Positions 47,724 to 55,885 of a stretch of DNA of 64,000 bases are shown one piece after another; position 1 is the first letter of the stretch; each line of letters begins with the position of its first letter. The notes beneath the pieces are model-generated. The model ran no database searches and was not told the origin of the DNA. It saw nothing but the letters and a program-made list of their open reading frames with translations. Origin of the DNA: Shewanella woodyi ATCC 51908 (lineage in GTDB: Bacteria > Pseudomonadota > Gammaproteobacteria > Enterobacterales > Shewanellaceae). The translations under genes were made by a program, and so were the position numbers. The stretch is from NCBI RefSeq assembly GCF_000019525.1, contig NC_010506.1, positions 4,092,001 through 4,156,000 of the forward strand, in the 5' to 3' direction.

Positions 47724-49190
47724 ATGAATACGCTCAAATCAAGACTACAGAGTTCAAGATTTACCACGTTTATCAGCTACCTGATTTTACTCATTGCCAG
47801 TTCAATCCCAGTAGCCAATGCACAAGCAGTTGAGGAGCAAGTTCAGTTCAGTGAAGCTGAACTGGAGCAGATGTTAGCACCTATCGCCCTCTACCCAGAC
47901 AGCTTGTTGACCCATATTTTAATTGCAGCAACCTACCCATTAGAGCTAGTTCAGGCTAATCGGCTAGTGAATAAAAATAAACTTCTGCCCACAGCACAGT
48001 TGATGGAGAAAGCCCAAAAGAAAGATTGGGATCCAAGCGTCACCGCCCTGCTTGCCTTTCCTAATGTGTTAGAGAAGCTAAGTAGTGACTTGAGCTGGAC
48101 ACAAGATCTTGGCGACGCCTTCTTACAAGATGAAGCCCAGATGCTTGCTAGCATCCAATCATTGAGAGCTCAAGCTGACGAAGCTAATAGCTTGGCAAAC
48201 ATGGAGAATATGTCGGTCACTCGAGTCAATAAACAGATAGTGATTGAGCCTGTACAAAAGGAGATTGTTTATGTGCCCTATTATGATCCGCGTACCGTTT
48301 ATGGACATTGGCGCTGGTATAACTATCCACCAGTATATTGGGCTCCTTATCCCTATTATGTAGGTCGCCCCCATGATCACTTTTACTGGAACAGTGGCGT
48401 GCATATCAGCTTTAATTTCTTTTTCAGTGCATTCCATTGGAGTAACCACAGAGTCGTAGTGATCGATCACCGTCATTCACGCCATTACAGACATAGAGGT
48501 CGTATCGTCACCAGTCATGGTTCGCAAAAATGGCACCATAAGCCTCACCACAGACGAGGGGTCGCTTATCGCAGTACTCATGTGAAACAGCGCTATAACA
48601 GCCATAGACCTAGTATCGCTCACAGCAAGCAGCTACGTCATGCTGAGCGCAACTCACTGGCACACAATAGAAAACACAAGAGTCGTCATGACAAGACACT
48701 TAAACATTACAACAAACAAGTTAAGCAACACAGAGAACAGAGATTTACTAGTAAGTTACATAATAGCCATAAGCCGGTTAAGAGCCATAGGCCAATTAAG
48801 AGCCATCAGCCAGTTAAGAGTCCTCAACGAATTAAGAGCCATCAACCAGTTAGAAACCATAAACCTAGTCATTACGACAGAAAAGAGAGGCACGACACCG
48901 CCAGTACCCATAACAGAGTAAAGTCTCAGTTAAAATCAAGGGAGCGCACACAAAGAGAGGTGAAGAAAAGCCAAACTCAAAGGAGTATTCATCAACCTAG
49001 AAATCAGCAAGCTCAACGCAGTATGGATAAGCAACAAAGACAGAGCACGCAGCGGATGAGGACTCAACAACCTAAGCAGGCTAGGCAATCTACCCAGCGA
49101 GCTCAGAAAAGCACTCAACAAAGAGCCCACCGAAGTGCTCAGCAAAGGTCACAACATAAAGGACAGAAACAAAACAGAAGCAGGGATTAA
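47724..49190 (+). CDS. DUF3300 domain protein with long basic tail
   Basis: A 488-residue exported protein. The signal peptide covers residues 1-36 (LILLIASSIPVANAQAVEEQ). The DUF3300 domain (about 40-260) has LEQMLAPIALYPDSLLTHIL, YPLELVQANRLVNKNK, WDPSVTALLAFPNVLEKLS and VYVPYYDPRTVYGHW, then a Tyr/Trp/His-rich strand region. From about residue 265 to the end it is low-complexity: His, Lys, Arg, Gln and Ser, with hexapeptide repeats at 48762-48869. The function of DUF3300 is unknown; a positively charged, His-rich tail could bind metal, nucleic acid or polysaccharide. A PhoP-box-like promoter precedes it. Confidence 0.9.
   Translation: MNTLKSRLQSSRFTTFISYLILLIASSIPVANAQAVEEQVQFSEAELEQMLAPIALYPDSLLTHILIAATYPLELVQANRLVNKNKLLPTAQLMEKAQKKDWDPSVTALLAFPNVLEKLSSDLSWTQDLGDAFLQDEAQMLASIQSLRAQADEANSLANMENMSVTRVNKQIVIEPVQKEIVYVPYYDPRTVYGHWRWYNYPPVYWAPYPYYVGRPHDHFYWNSGVHISFNFFFSAFHWSNHRVVVIDHRHSRHYRHRGRIVTSHGSQKWHHKPHHRRGVAYRSTHVKQRYNSHRPSIAHSKQLRHAERNSLAHNRKHKSRHDKTLKHYNKQVKQHREQRFTSKLHNSHKPVKSHRPIKSHQPVKSPQRIKSHQPVRNHKPSHYDRKERHDTASTHNRVKSQLKSRERTQREVKKSQTQRSIHQPRNQQAQRSMDKQQRQSTQRMRTQQPKQARQSTQRAQKSTQQRAHRSAQQRSQHKGQKQNRSRD
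48762..48869 (+). repeat. Six 18-bp degenerate tandem repeats in the DUF3300 gene
   Basis: Consecutive 18-bp units (such as AAGAGCCATCAGCCAGTT) start at 48762, 48780, 48798, 48816, 48834 and 48852. They encode the hexapeptide K-S-H-[RQ]-P-[VI]. The middle units differ at two to five bases. Confidence 0.85.
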
Positions 49191-49205
49191 CACCGTCCCT
49201 ATTAG

Positions 49206-49657
49206 TTAACTGGGAGGCTTAATTGCTAAGCTACTAAAACTAAGCCTTTCTCGACGCCCTTTTAAAGCCCACTGATCCATATAAAAAGTGGGCTTTTTTA
49301 AGTGCTCACCCGACAGTAACATCACTTTACAGCAGTTTTCTTCCCAAGCCATGGATATTGCAAACTCCAATACTTGCCTACTTAATCCCTGTCTGCGGAA
49401 TTTTTCAGAGGTGATAAAACGCTCAATAATTGCAAATGGCCTTGCTCCATTAGCAATGCTTAGATTGAGATTTAATGAACAGGTTGACGCAAGCTCACCA
49501 TCAATATCGGCAACAATGATAAAGGTAAGTGGATCGTCAATAATCTCCGACCACCTCTCTTAGCAAAATGGATCTCTAAATCTGAGTCTAAGGGCCTAAG
49601 CTACCTGCAGAGTTTAAGCACACCAGCTAAATCATTGAACCTTGCAGATCTAATCAT
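49206..49657 (-). pseudogene. Broken GNAT acetyltransferase gene (nonsense plus frameshift)
   Basis: The minus strand encodes a GNAT-like protein in pieces. It opens MIRSARFNDLAGVLKLCR, then hits an in-frame TAG (49601-49603) and continues LRPLDSDLEIHFAKR. A frameshift near 49553-49565 leads into RWSEIIDDPLTFIIVADIDG, then the acetyl-CoA loop EKFRRQGLSRQVLEFAISMA and NCCKVMLLSGE. The total length (452 nt) is not a multiple of three but fits a 150-residue acetyltransferase. The start ATG overlaps the stop of the upstream ToxR-like gene, so the two were once coupled. The 3' end runs through the DUF3300 terminator. Confidence 0.8.
49264..49299 (+). terminator. Terminator after the DUF3300 gene
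   Basis: AAAGCCCACT and AGTGGGCTTT form a perfect 10-bp stem followed by TTT. It lies 74 bp past the DUF3300 stop and overlaps the 3' end of the convergent GNAT pseudogene. Confidence 0.88.
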
Positions 49658-51731
49658 ACTCACTCTCTAACAAAATGATTTTAGATTCATCCTCTATACG
49701 ACGATCAAAAATAACAAAGGGCTTATCTTTACCACCAATTTGAGTGACCACACTGCCTTTAGGCAATTGAGCATATAAAGATACTTCAGAAGAGCTCAAC
49801 TCATATCGCATAACTCTTGGTCCTTCATCAACCAAAACAACATAATAAAGCCACTGTTCTGTAAGCATTAGGCCTCGAGGAATTGATGCTACATTCAAAG
49901 ACAAGAGATCGACAATACGCTTAGTTTCAGACAACGAATTTGTCCGCATCAACTGTCCATTAGACATATCAACGTAAATAAGTCCATTTCCATCTGTGGG
50001 CTCTTTGACAAATCCACCAGCATTGACAGCAAGTTTTGTTAATTTCCCATTGGATAAATCGATCATTGCAAGCGTGTACTGTTTTTGTTCTAACACACTG
50101 ACATAGAGGGTCTCAGAACGATTAGACCATTCGAGCAGATGAGTGTTCACTGGTACTTGATAGCTCATAAGAAGTTGCTGAGACTCGATATCCAAGATAG
50201 TTAATTCACTAAAAGCACTTTTCTTATTTAAAAACGCTAACTGTTTGCTATCTTGCGACAATAATGGCTGACCTAAGCTATTGGCCTTTAACCTTGTCAT
50301 CTGCTGAGATTCATTGGCTTTATGCTGAGATTCATTGGCTTTATGCAGCCAAATTTCAAATGAACCGGAGCGATTTGATACTGAAAAAAATGTCTTTGTC
50401 TCTGGGGAGTAAATAGCATTAATATCAATAGCATCACTATTTAACATTTGCGGATAATCAGTCAATCCATACTGCTCTACATTAATATTACGATGCCAGT
50501 TCTTATAGACTAAATTAAATGTACCGTTATTTGCAGATGAAAGTTGAGATTGATACTCACTGGAGTGGTTATCGATAACCTTTTCTAACTCCTTACTACC
50601 GAGAGACATTGACCATATCGCAAACCTCCCATCTAGTTTACCTGAGATCCAAAGCTGATTATCACTCATAGGTTCAACACTCAGTATCGAGTGGAAATCA
50701 CTATTGAGTTGCTCTGCCACTCCATCTGCCAAATGGTACTGGTTCAAAACCGTGTAACTATTTGATGTCGAAGTAACAAAAAAAACACTGCGGCCATCTA
50801 AACTGTATTTTGGCATTCTGTGCATGCCATCAGATAACTCCATATATAAAGGCTCTGGTTTATCGAAATAAAGTAAAGCTAACCTCTGATTTTCTCCCTC
50901 AATGACATCTAAAACAGCCTCTTGCTCCAAGGGGGAGATATCAAATGAAGTGATCTCCTCACCTCTAGAAAACAAAACCTGTTTTTCCCTACTCTCTATA
51001 TTGTCCTGAATAAGCTGACAATCTCGCTTGATACACTTTATATAGTAAATATACTTACCACTTGCCCCCCATAGCGGAAAACGGTAAATAGCATCTTGCT
51101 CAGTTAACGCAACTTTTTTATTAGTCTGCAGATCCATCAAAAAAATCTGATTAAACCTATTTTCAGGAAAGGACTGAATAAACAAAACACTCTTTTGGGA
51201 AGGACTTAAAGCAGGCATTTCAACTTGGCTATCTGAGTGAGTTAACAACGTTGACCGAAACTGATGAACCTGTCTATCAGAGTCATACCTTGTTAGGAAA
51301 AAGCCCACTACAACTACAATCAAGATTACCGCAACTGAGAGTGTCACAAACAGAGGCCATTTAAAAAACGATTTAGATTCATAGCTCTCAGCCAAGCAAT
51401 CAACACTTCCTTCAGCAACTGACTTTTGCTCAAGAGGATAGATGAAGCAATACCCTTTGCGGGCAATGGTTTCAATGAATTGAGGAGACTGAGCCGAATC
51501 ATTAAGAATTTTTCGTAACTCAAAGATAGCTCGAGTAATCACATCGAGCCCAACCACAGTATCAGGCCACAGAGATTGGGCAATAAATTCGCGACTCACA
51601 ACTTGACCTTGATGTCGCAGCAAAAAACATAAAACTTGCATAATCTTGGGCTCTATTTTTATCGATTGCCCATCTATTTCAAGCTTATTGTGCGCAGGAA
51701 ATACTAAACAGTTTGCAAATTGAAATGTCAT
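49650..51731 (-). CDS. ToxR/CadC-like membrane transcriptional regulator
   Basis: A 693-residue one-component membrane regulator. The N-terminal winged helix (about residues 5-100) has LCFLLRHQGQVVSREFIAQS, DVITRAIFELRKILND and IETIARKGYCFIY, as in CadC and ToxR. One membrane helix (about 122-147, PLFVTLSVAVILIVVVVGFF) places the rest in the periplasm. That part resembles a TolB/PD40 beta-propeller with repeated blades such as MPKYSLDGRSVFFVTS and QPLLSQDSKQLAFLNK. A perfect 21-bp duplication inserts HKANESQ twice. The ATG at 51731 (MTFQF) gives the best fit. It is divergent from the VCBS protein, its most likely target. Confidence 0.9.
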   Translation of the reverse strand: MTFQFANCLVFPAHNKLEIDGQSIKIEPKIMQVLCFLLRHQGQVVSREFIAQSLWPDTVVGLDVITRAIFELRKILNDSAQSPQFIETIARKGYCFIYPLEQKSVAEGSVDCLAESYESKSFFKWPLFVTLSVAVILIVVVVGFFLTRYDSDRQVHQFRSTLLTHSDSQVEMPALSPSQKSVLFIQSFPENRFNQIFLMDLQTNKKVALTEQDAIYRFPLWGASGKYIYYIKCIKRDCQLIQDNIESREKQVLFSRGEEITSFDISPLEQEAVLDVIEGENQRLALLYFDKPEPLYMELSDGMHRMPKYSLDGRSVFFVTSTSNSYTVLNQYHLADGVAEQLNSDFHSILSVEPMSDNQLWISGKLDGRFAIWSMSLGSKELEKVIDNHSSEYQSQLSSANNGTFNLVYKNWHRNINVEQYGLTDYPQMLNSDAIDINAIYSPETKTFFSVSNRSGSFEIWLHKANESQHKANESQQMTRLKANSLGQPLLSQDSKQLAFLNKKSAFSELTILDIESQQLLMSYQVPVNTHLLEWSNRSETLYVSVLEQKQYTLAMIDLSNGKLTKLAVNAGGFVKEPTDGNGLIYVDMSNGQLMRTNSLSETKRIVDLLSLNVASIPRGLMLTEQWLYYVVLVDEGPRVMRYELSSSEVSLYAQLPKGSVVTQIGGKDKPFVIFDRRIEDESKIILLESEYD
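50302..50343. repeat. Perfect 21-bp tandem duplication in the ToxR-like gene
   Basis: Two identical 21-bp units (50302-50322 and 50323-50343) encode HKANESQ twice without breaking the frame. Perfect identity suggests a recent event. Confidence 0.9.
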
Positions 51732-51874
51732 AACGCAAGCCAAGCCTTATTTAATACCATGTTTTTATTAGACAAATTAAACCATTATCTCCCCATAATT
51801 GTTAAATCATTGTACGTTAACTGGATTTAACTTACAAAACTCTCTACACACAACACCTTACAAATGGAATTTTT

Positions 51875-53266
51875 ATGGGAATCGATAAAATACTACTTAC
51901 CTCCTCAATTGTCACTTTAGCTACCCTGTTTGGGCCTCAAGCTAAAGCTGACATTATTACCCTAAATATTGAGGGAGAAGGAAGTGTAAGTGCCGCAGAA
52001 GCCAGTATTACCTGTAACGAGAGCTGTGTTATTGAAAACGATCTGGCAAAGAATACATTAATCGCCAGCCCTACTGAAAACTGGCAGTTCACTGGATGGA
52101 CTGGTCAGCAGTGTGATTCAGGTAATGAGGTATTTATTAACGAGCAATCATCTAGGCTAAGTGCCGTATCAGGAGGCGCTAAAACATTAAGGAGCGCTGA
52201 TATCAATGGTGATGGCGCAGAGGATCTCGCCGCCATTAGTCTATTTGACGGAACAGTCATTACATTAATAAACGATGGTTCAGGAGCATTTACAAAAAAA
52301 ACTGTCGAAGAAGGCTTAAGTTACCCATCCTCACTGGATTTTTATGATTGGGACAGTGATGGTGACGATGATCTGATTGTTTCAGTATACGGTCAATCTA
52401 AGCTTAAACTGTATAGCAATGATGGCAATGGTGATTTCAGCTTTAACCGTGACCTCTTACTAGAAGGTACGAAGCCCTACGCAATTGCTATCACTGACCT
52501 CAATAATGACCAACAAGCAGATTTAATTGTTTCATCATTTTCAGCCGATATCTCAGGCGATCTATTTCAATTAGTGACAAGTATTAAATCCCCTAAAACC
52601 TCGTTATTTACACTCCAAGATGGGGAGTTTGTACTTGAAAAAACACTCTCAGAGAATGCTGCTATCACCTTAGATGTCAGCAAAAGTGTCGATTCAAATG
52701 AGTTCTTAGTTATCGCAGCTGAGATTGTCACAGGAGAAACCGTTCTGTATAAAACAGATGAATCCTCCACGACTAGAACCGTAGTCGATACCCGCCCCGC
52801 AAGTTATGGCGCAGCTTTTGGTGATATTGATAACAACGGTACAGTTGACATATTGGCAGCCTACTACCGCCCTTCAGTGCTTGGGCTCTACTATAACAAG
52901 GGGGATAATACCTTTACAGATATGCAAGCTATAACAAAACCAAGTGAAGGGGTTACCGCGACAGTGATTGCAGACTTAAACAGTGATGGCTATCAAGATG
53001 TCGCAACAGGTGAGTTTAATAATCAAAGGTTTTATTACTTTGCAACTAACAGCTACAAAGACTGCATAGTAAAACAAGGAAGCGATATCTCTCTTACTGC
53101 TCAATTTGCTCAAACCTCAAACCCAACACCACCGAGTACGCCAGCCCCCGAGGAAGATAGCTCTTCAGGTGGTGGAGCTTTATCTTGGTATTCACTGCTG
53201 TGTGCACTCATTGTCGCATTAGGGTTAACTCACTCTAGACAGTCAAGAGTACAAAGAAAGAGCTAA
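51875..53266 (+). CDS. FG-GAP/VCBS repeat protein with GlyGly-CTERM signal
   Basis: A 463-residue secreted or surface protein. The signal peptide is about residues 1-26 (LLTSSIVTLATLFGPQAKA). A disulfide-containing InlB-like opening (ITCNESCVIEND, FTGWTGQQCDS) is followed by VCBS/FG-GAP blades that bind Ca2+ in integrin-like propellers: ADINGDGAEDLAAISLFDG, DWDSDGDDDLIVSVYG, DLNNDQQADLIVSSF, DIDNNGTVDILAAYY and DLNSDGYQDVATGEF. The C-terminus SSSGGGALSWYSLLCALIVA plus basic tail is a GlyGly-CTERM signal. It is divergent from the ToxR-like regulator and ends in a perfect hairpin. Confidence 0.9.
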   Translation: MGIDKILLTSSIVTLATLFGPQAKADIITLNIEGEGSVSAAEASITCNESCVIENDLAKNTLIASPTENWQFTGWTGQQCDSGNEVFINEQSSRLSAVSGGAKTLRSADINGDGAEDLAAISLFDGTVITLINDGSGAFTKKTVEEGLSYPSSLDFYDWDSDGDDDLIVSVYGQSKLKLYSNDGNGDFSFNRDLLLEGTKPYAIAITDLNNDQQADLIVSSFSADISGDLFQLVTSIKSPKTSLFTLQDGEFVLEKTLSENAAITLDVSKSVDSNEFLVIAAEIVTGETVLYKTDESSTTRTVVDTRPASYGAAFGDIDNNGTVDILAAYYRPSVLGLYYNKGDNTFTDMQAITKPSEGVTATVIADLNSDGYQDVATGEFNNQRFYYFATNSYKDCIVKQGSDISLTAQFAQTSNPTPPSTPAPEEDSSSGGGALSWYSLLCALIVALGLTHSRQSRVQRKS

Positions 53267-53303
53267 TGCATTAAAGGACTAACAGAGCCTATTAATCACC
53301 CAG

Positions 53304-53345
53304 CCTCTGTCTATGTACAATATAGACAGAGGTTGAGTTTCTACT
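53304..53345 (+). terminator. Terminator after the VCBS gene
   Basis: CCTCTGTCTAT and ATAGACAGAGG form a perfect 11-bp stem with a 7-nt loop, followed by TTGAGTTTCT. It separates the gene from the convergent GNAT gene. Confidence 0.85.
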
Positions 53346-53373
53346 TAGTTTTTAGCTGGCCACTAGTACTAGA

Positions 53374-53793
53374 TTACTTGCTTAAAATTTTCATCAGAAA
53401 ATAGCGCCCAGGGCTGCCAGGGAACTCAGGGATCTCTCCAACGATCTTAAAACCTAGTTTCTGATAAAAGAGTGGCGCTTGAGTTGACAGAGTATCCACT
53501 TGGGACACCTTACACCCTCGCCCAATGGCTTGGACTTCAGCAGACTCCATCAGCTTTCGGCCCAGCCCTGTACCTCGATACCTCTTATCAACCCACACCA
53601 CCTCAATTAAAAAATTACCGTAAATGCTACGCCCTGATACGCCGCCGATTAACTCGCCATTATCATCATGAGCGACAACAGTCAGTGGTTGAGTGGCTTC
53701 ATCCCCTATCTGATCATGGAGATGTTGCCGTACTCCCTCGACCATTGTATTCACCAAATCAGGAACCTCTTCATTAATCACTTGAAACTTCAT
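53374..53793 (-). CDS. GNAT family N-acetyltransferase
   Basis: A 139-residue acetyl-CoA-dependent acetyltransferase. The fold is clear: LTVVAHDDNGELIGGVSGRS, then IEVVWVDKRYRGTGLGRKLM with the acetyl-CoA pyrophosphate loop (about residues 67-86), and VDTLSTQAPLFYQKLGFKIV. The end FPGSPGRYFLMKIL is typical of a small amine or N-terminal acetyltransferase sub-group. It is 24 bp downstream of the DUF2087 gene and probably co-transcribed. The substrate is unknown. Confidence 0.9.
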   Translation of the reverse strand: MKFQVINEEVPDLVNTMVEGVRQHLHDQIGDEATQPLTVVAHDDNGELIGGVSGRSIYGNFLIEVVWVDKRYRGTGLGRKLMESAEVQAIGRGCKVSQVDTLSTQAPLFYQKLGFKIVGEIPEFPGSPGRYFLMKILSK

Positions 53794-53817
53794 TTTATGT
53801 TCCTTGGCTAACGCAAC

Positions 53818-54372
53818 TCAATTGATCTGGCTTTTTAATTGAGTAGAGATGAATTGGCTAGACCACACATCAGCCAGAGGCTCAAAACCTTCTGGTGGCG
53901 TTGCAGAAGCGCGCCAATAAGTGCGCCCATCATCGGTACGTTTAAGTAGTTTATGGTTACAAAGTTCACGGCGAATTAAGGCAAAATCCTTAAATTCGAG
54001 ATAATCGATTAAAATATCATTGACTTGCTGCTCGCTATAGCTCTTTTGGTACTGAAATCTGCACCAGAAAAACCACAAGCTCAGCTGCTGAATTGCATAT
54101 TTTGCAGGCCAACCCTGCATCACATAATCAGCACTCATAAAGGGCTTTAACTTCTTAGGGATAGGAACTGATAACTTAGGTTGCAAAGAGAGTAACAGCT
54201 CTTCATGCTGCTGACGTAACTGCTGGAAGTTTTGCAGACCTTTGGCCTTAGCTAAGATGTTTAACATCTCCACATGGCTAGGAAACGACTCATGTTGTTG
54301 TAACTGTTTGCGCAATGATTTAGCCAACGCCGAGATATCATCGCTGCTAAAGGGGGTCAGATTTTTTGACAT
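53818..54372 (-). CDS. DUF2087 domain protein
   Basis: A 184-residue cytoplasmic protein. The N-terminal third (ISALAKSLRKQLQQHESFPS and MLNILAKAKGLQNFQQLRQQ) is helical and resembles a glyoxalase-associated or zinc-free helical domain. The C-terminal half is DUF2087: IQQLSLWFFWCRFQYQKSYS, EQQVNDILIDYLEFKDFALI, RRELCNHKLLKRTDDGRTYW. This is a winged-helix-like domain often found next to regulators. The chosen ATG (MSKNLT) is supported by homologue-like length. It precedes the GNAT gene by 24 bp. Confidence 0.8.
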   Translation of the reverse strand: MSKNLTPFSSDDISALAKSLRKQLQQHESFPSHVEMLNILAKAKGLQNFQQLRQQHEELLLSLQPKLSVPIPKKLKPFMSADYVMQGWPAKYAIQQLSLWFFWCRFQYQKSYSEQQVNDILIDYLEFKDFALIRRELCNHKLLKRTDDGRTYWRASATPPEGFEPLADVWSSQFISTQLKSQIN

Positions 54373-54574
54373 AGGATTTACCCGTTTTATGGGTGCCAAG
54401 CAGATAAACACAAGCGTGTTAAAGGGTCAGTGATCGCCATTCCAAACAAGGCACACAAAAAATTAGGTAGCCTGATATCTTAAATTTGATATCTATATAG
54501 GGATTTTCAGCAGGTTTAGCGCTGCACTAAAAAGAGCAGAGGCGATGCCTAGGTGGTCTGCCGACCTTGAATAG

Positions 54575-54595
54575 TATCTTAACGGGGTTAAGATA
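54575..54595. repeat. Perfect 9-bp hairpin in the structured intergenic region
   Basis: TATCTTAAC and GTTAAGATA form a perfect stem around GGG. There is no following T run, so it is not a typical terminator. Confidence 0.8.
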
Positions 54596-54739
54596 AATTG
54601 CAACATTCAGTTAGGGAACTTGCCTGATAGCAAGTTTCAAATATCTTTTTGAGGTTGGTTTCATTGGGCTGAATTCGTATTTGTTTATTACCAGATAACC
54701 ATAACTTCATTGATATCTATTGCTTGCTGCATGCCTAAT

Positions 54740-54841
54740 GTGTAAACACTCCTATGACACGCTGTGAATATGTCCCTATACGCTCTGCAACATCATCCTT
54801 GATGTCGAAGGTCACAGCCGTGTTCACACGAGATTGTTTAC
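54740..54841. repeat. Nested three-level stem structure
   Basis: Three pairs nest symmetrically: GTAAACA (54742-54748) with TGTTTAC (54835-54841), GCTGTGA (54761-54767) with TCACAGC (54812-54818), and ACATCA (54790-54795) with TGATGT (54800-54805) around loop TCCT. I recall similar hairpin units dispersed in Shewanella chromosomes, but no second copy is in this window. Confidence 0.7.
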
Positions 54842-54997
54842 CTCTTCGATTGAACTTATTGGTTATAGCGCATTTTTGAACAGAAATGCGTTAGTGCATT
54901 GAGTCGAATTAAGCTGATATTGATTAGAAAAAGTACCTTAGTTCCCTAATTTGCTCCGACCCTTTACCATACCACGCCGTTTAATATCCATTTATTA

Positions 54998-55885
54998 TCA
55001 ATTAGTCGGCTCTCCAACAGTCAACACATTATCCATTGCAGATACTTCCCCTAAAACACCATAAAGGGTGGAGCCTAACTTCTCTTTCATCGCATCTAAA
55101 CAATCGCGTTTACTGACATTATTAGGGGTGGATGTAGACACAGGGAGTACTAGTTCAACTTGGTTATTCATTTCACCAAGGTACTCGAACATAATAAATG
55201 CGACTTTTCTGTCATTATCTATCTCCAAGTTTTCCCACCCTTCATTGACCGGCAAACCATCAATAGTCGTTTCGTTTTTCGCCTCCAGAACCATGTTTTT
55301 CATCAACTGGGCAAAAATAGGATTAGGGTTATCTGAAGCATATGAGAAGGAAACGGATGGCAATGCATCTTCCATAGGTACTTCTATCGCACAGAAAAAG
55401 TTACGGTCTACAAATCTGTTATCCCTGCCACCGAATAGACGGCTGCTCTCTTCTGTATAGAAAACATTCGCTTTCGCTCTCCCCCAATAAAGATTTGTCG
55501 TGAACTTTTGGCCAGTTTCAACGCCCATTTTCTCTAAAAACTCTTCCCTATCCTCTGTAATTGTACGAGTAATGGAGACATCTTTTTCAGAATAAGAGAA
55601 TTGCCCAACAAGCAGTTCAGACACTTGCGCGACGCTGTAGTTATCATTTCCATCGACAGCTTTAAATTTAATGGTAAGAGCAGGCTGTTGAAGAAAACCT
55701 TTTGTCTGTGCATGCCATTCATAATGGTTAATTCTCGCTACGCCATCGAGAGACTCTCTAATCTCTTGCAGTGCCTTCTCTTGCAGATCGACATCTTTCT
55801 TGAACACCAAGGTTAACTCATCACTACAGCCAGACAGCAATAAAACCGCTGCCATTAACATTTTAAATTTCAACTCACCAACCAC
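54998..55885 (-). CDS. Unknown lipoprotein
   Basis: A 295-residue lipoprotein that I do not recognise. The signal MVGELKFKMLMAAVLLLSGC ends in lipobox LLSGC at residue 20. The mature part has an N-terminal helical segment (LQEKALQEIRESLDGVARIN), then a mixed fold with NFFCAIEVPMEDALPSVSFS, FIMFEYLGEMNNQVELVLPV and RDCLDAMKEKLGSTLYGVLG; two cysteines may pair. The start is a GTG with AAGGG upstream. It borders the structured non-coding region on its 3' side and is divergent from another unknown exported protein. Confidence 0.8.
   Translation of the reverse strand: MVGELKFKMLMAAVLLLSGCSDELTLVFKKDVDLQEKALQEIRESLDGVARINHYEWHAQTKGFLQQPALTIKFKAVDGNDNYSVAQVSELLVGQFSYSEKDVSITRTITEDREEFLEKMGVETGQKFTTNLYWGRAKANVFYTEESSRLFGGRDNRFVDRNFFCAIEVPMEDALPSVSFSYASDNPNPIFAQLMKNMVLEAKNETTIDGLPVNEGWENLEIDNDRKVAFIMFEYLGEMNNQVELVLPVSTSTPNNVSKRDCLDAMKEKLGSTLYGVLGEVSAMDNVLTVGEPTN

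Larger units (their letters stand above)
54420..54966. mobile_element. Candidate non-autonomous element: five hairpins inside terminal inverted repeats
   Basis: A 547-bp non-coding stretch bounded by TAAAGGGTC (54420-54428) and its exact complement GACCCTTTA (54958-54966). A second inverted pair lies inside: TTAGGGAACT (54611-54620) with AGTTCCCTAA (54940-54949). Five hairpins follow one another: 54575-54595, 54617-54636, the nested element 54740-54841, its core 54790-54805, and 54869-54890. No ORF, target-site duplication or transposase is seen. The end sequence GGGTCGGAGCAAATTAGGG resembles motifs seen near REP-type repeats. The identity as a mobile element is inferred. Confidence 0.5.

Noticed and set aside
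48762..48869. CRISPR-like repeats
   Set aside because: The 18-bp units have no spacers, lie in frame inside a gene and encode a hexapeptide repeat.
49288..49563. 91-codon plus-strand ORF after the DUF3300 gene
   Set aside because: It is antisense to the GNAT pseudogene, which explains the region better, and it begins inside the DUF3300 terminator without a ribosome site.
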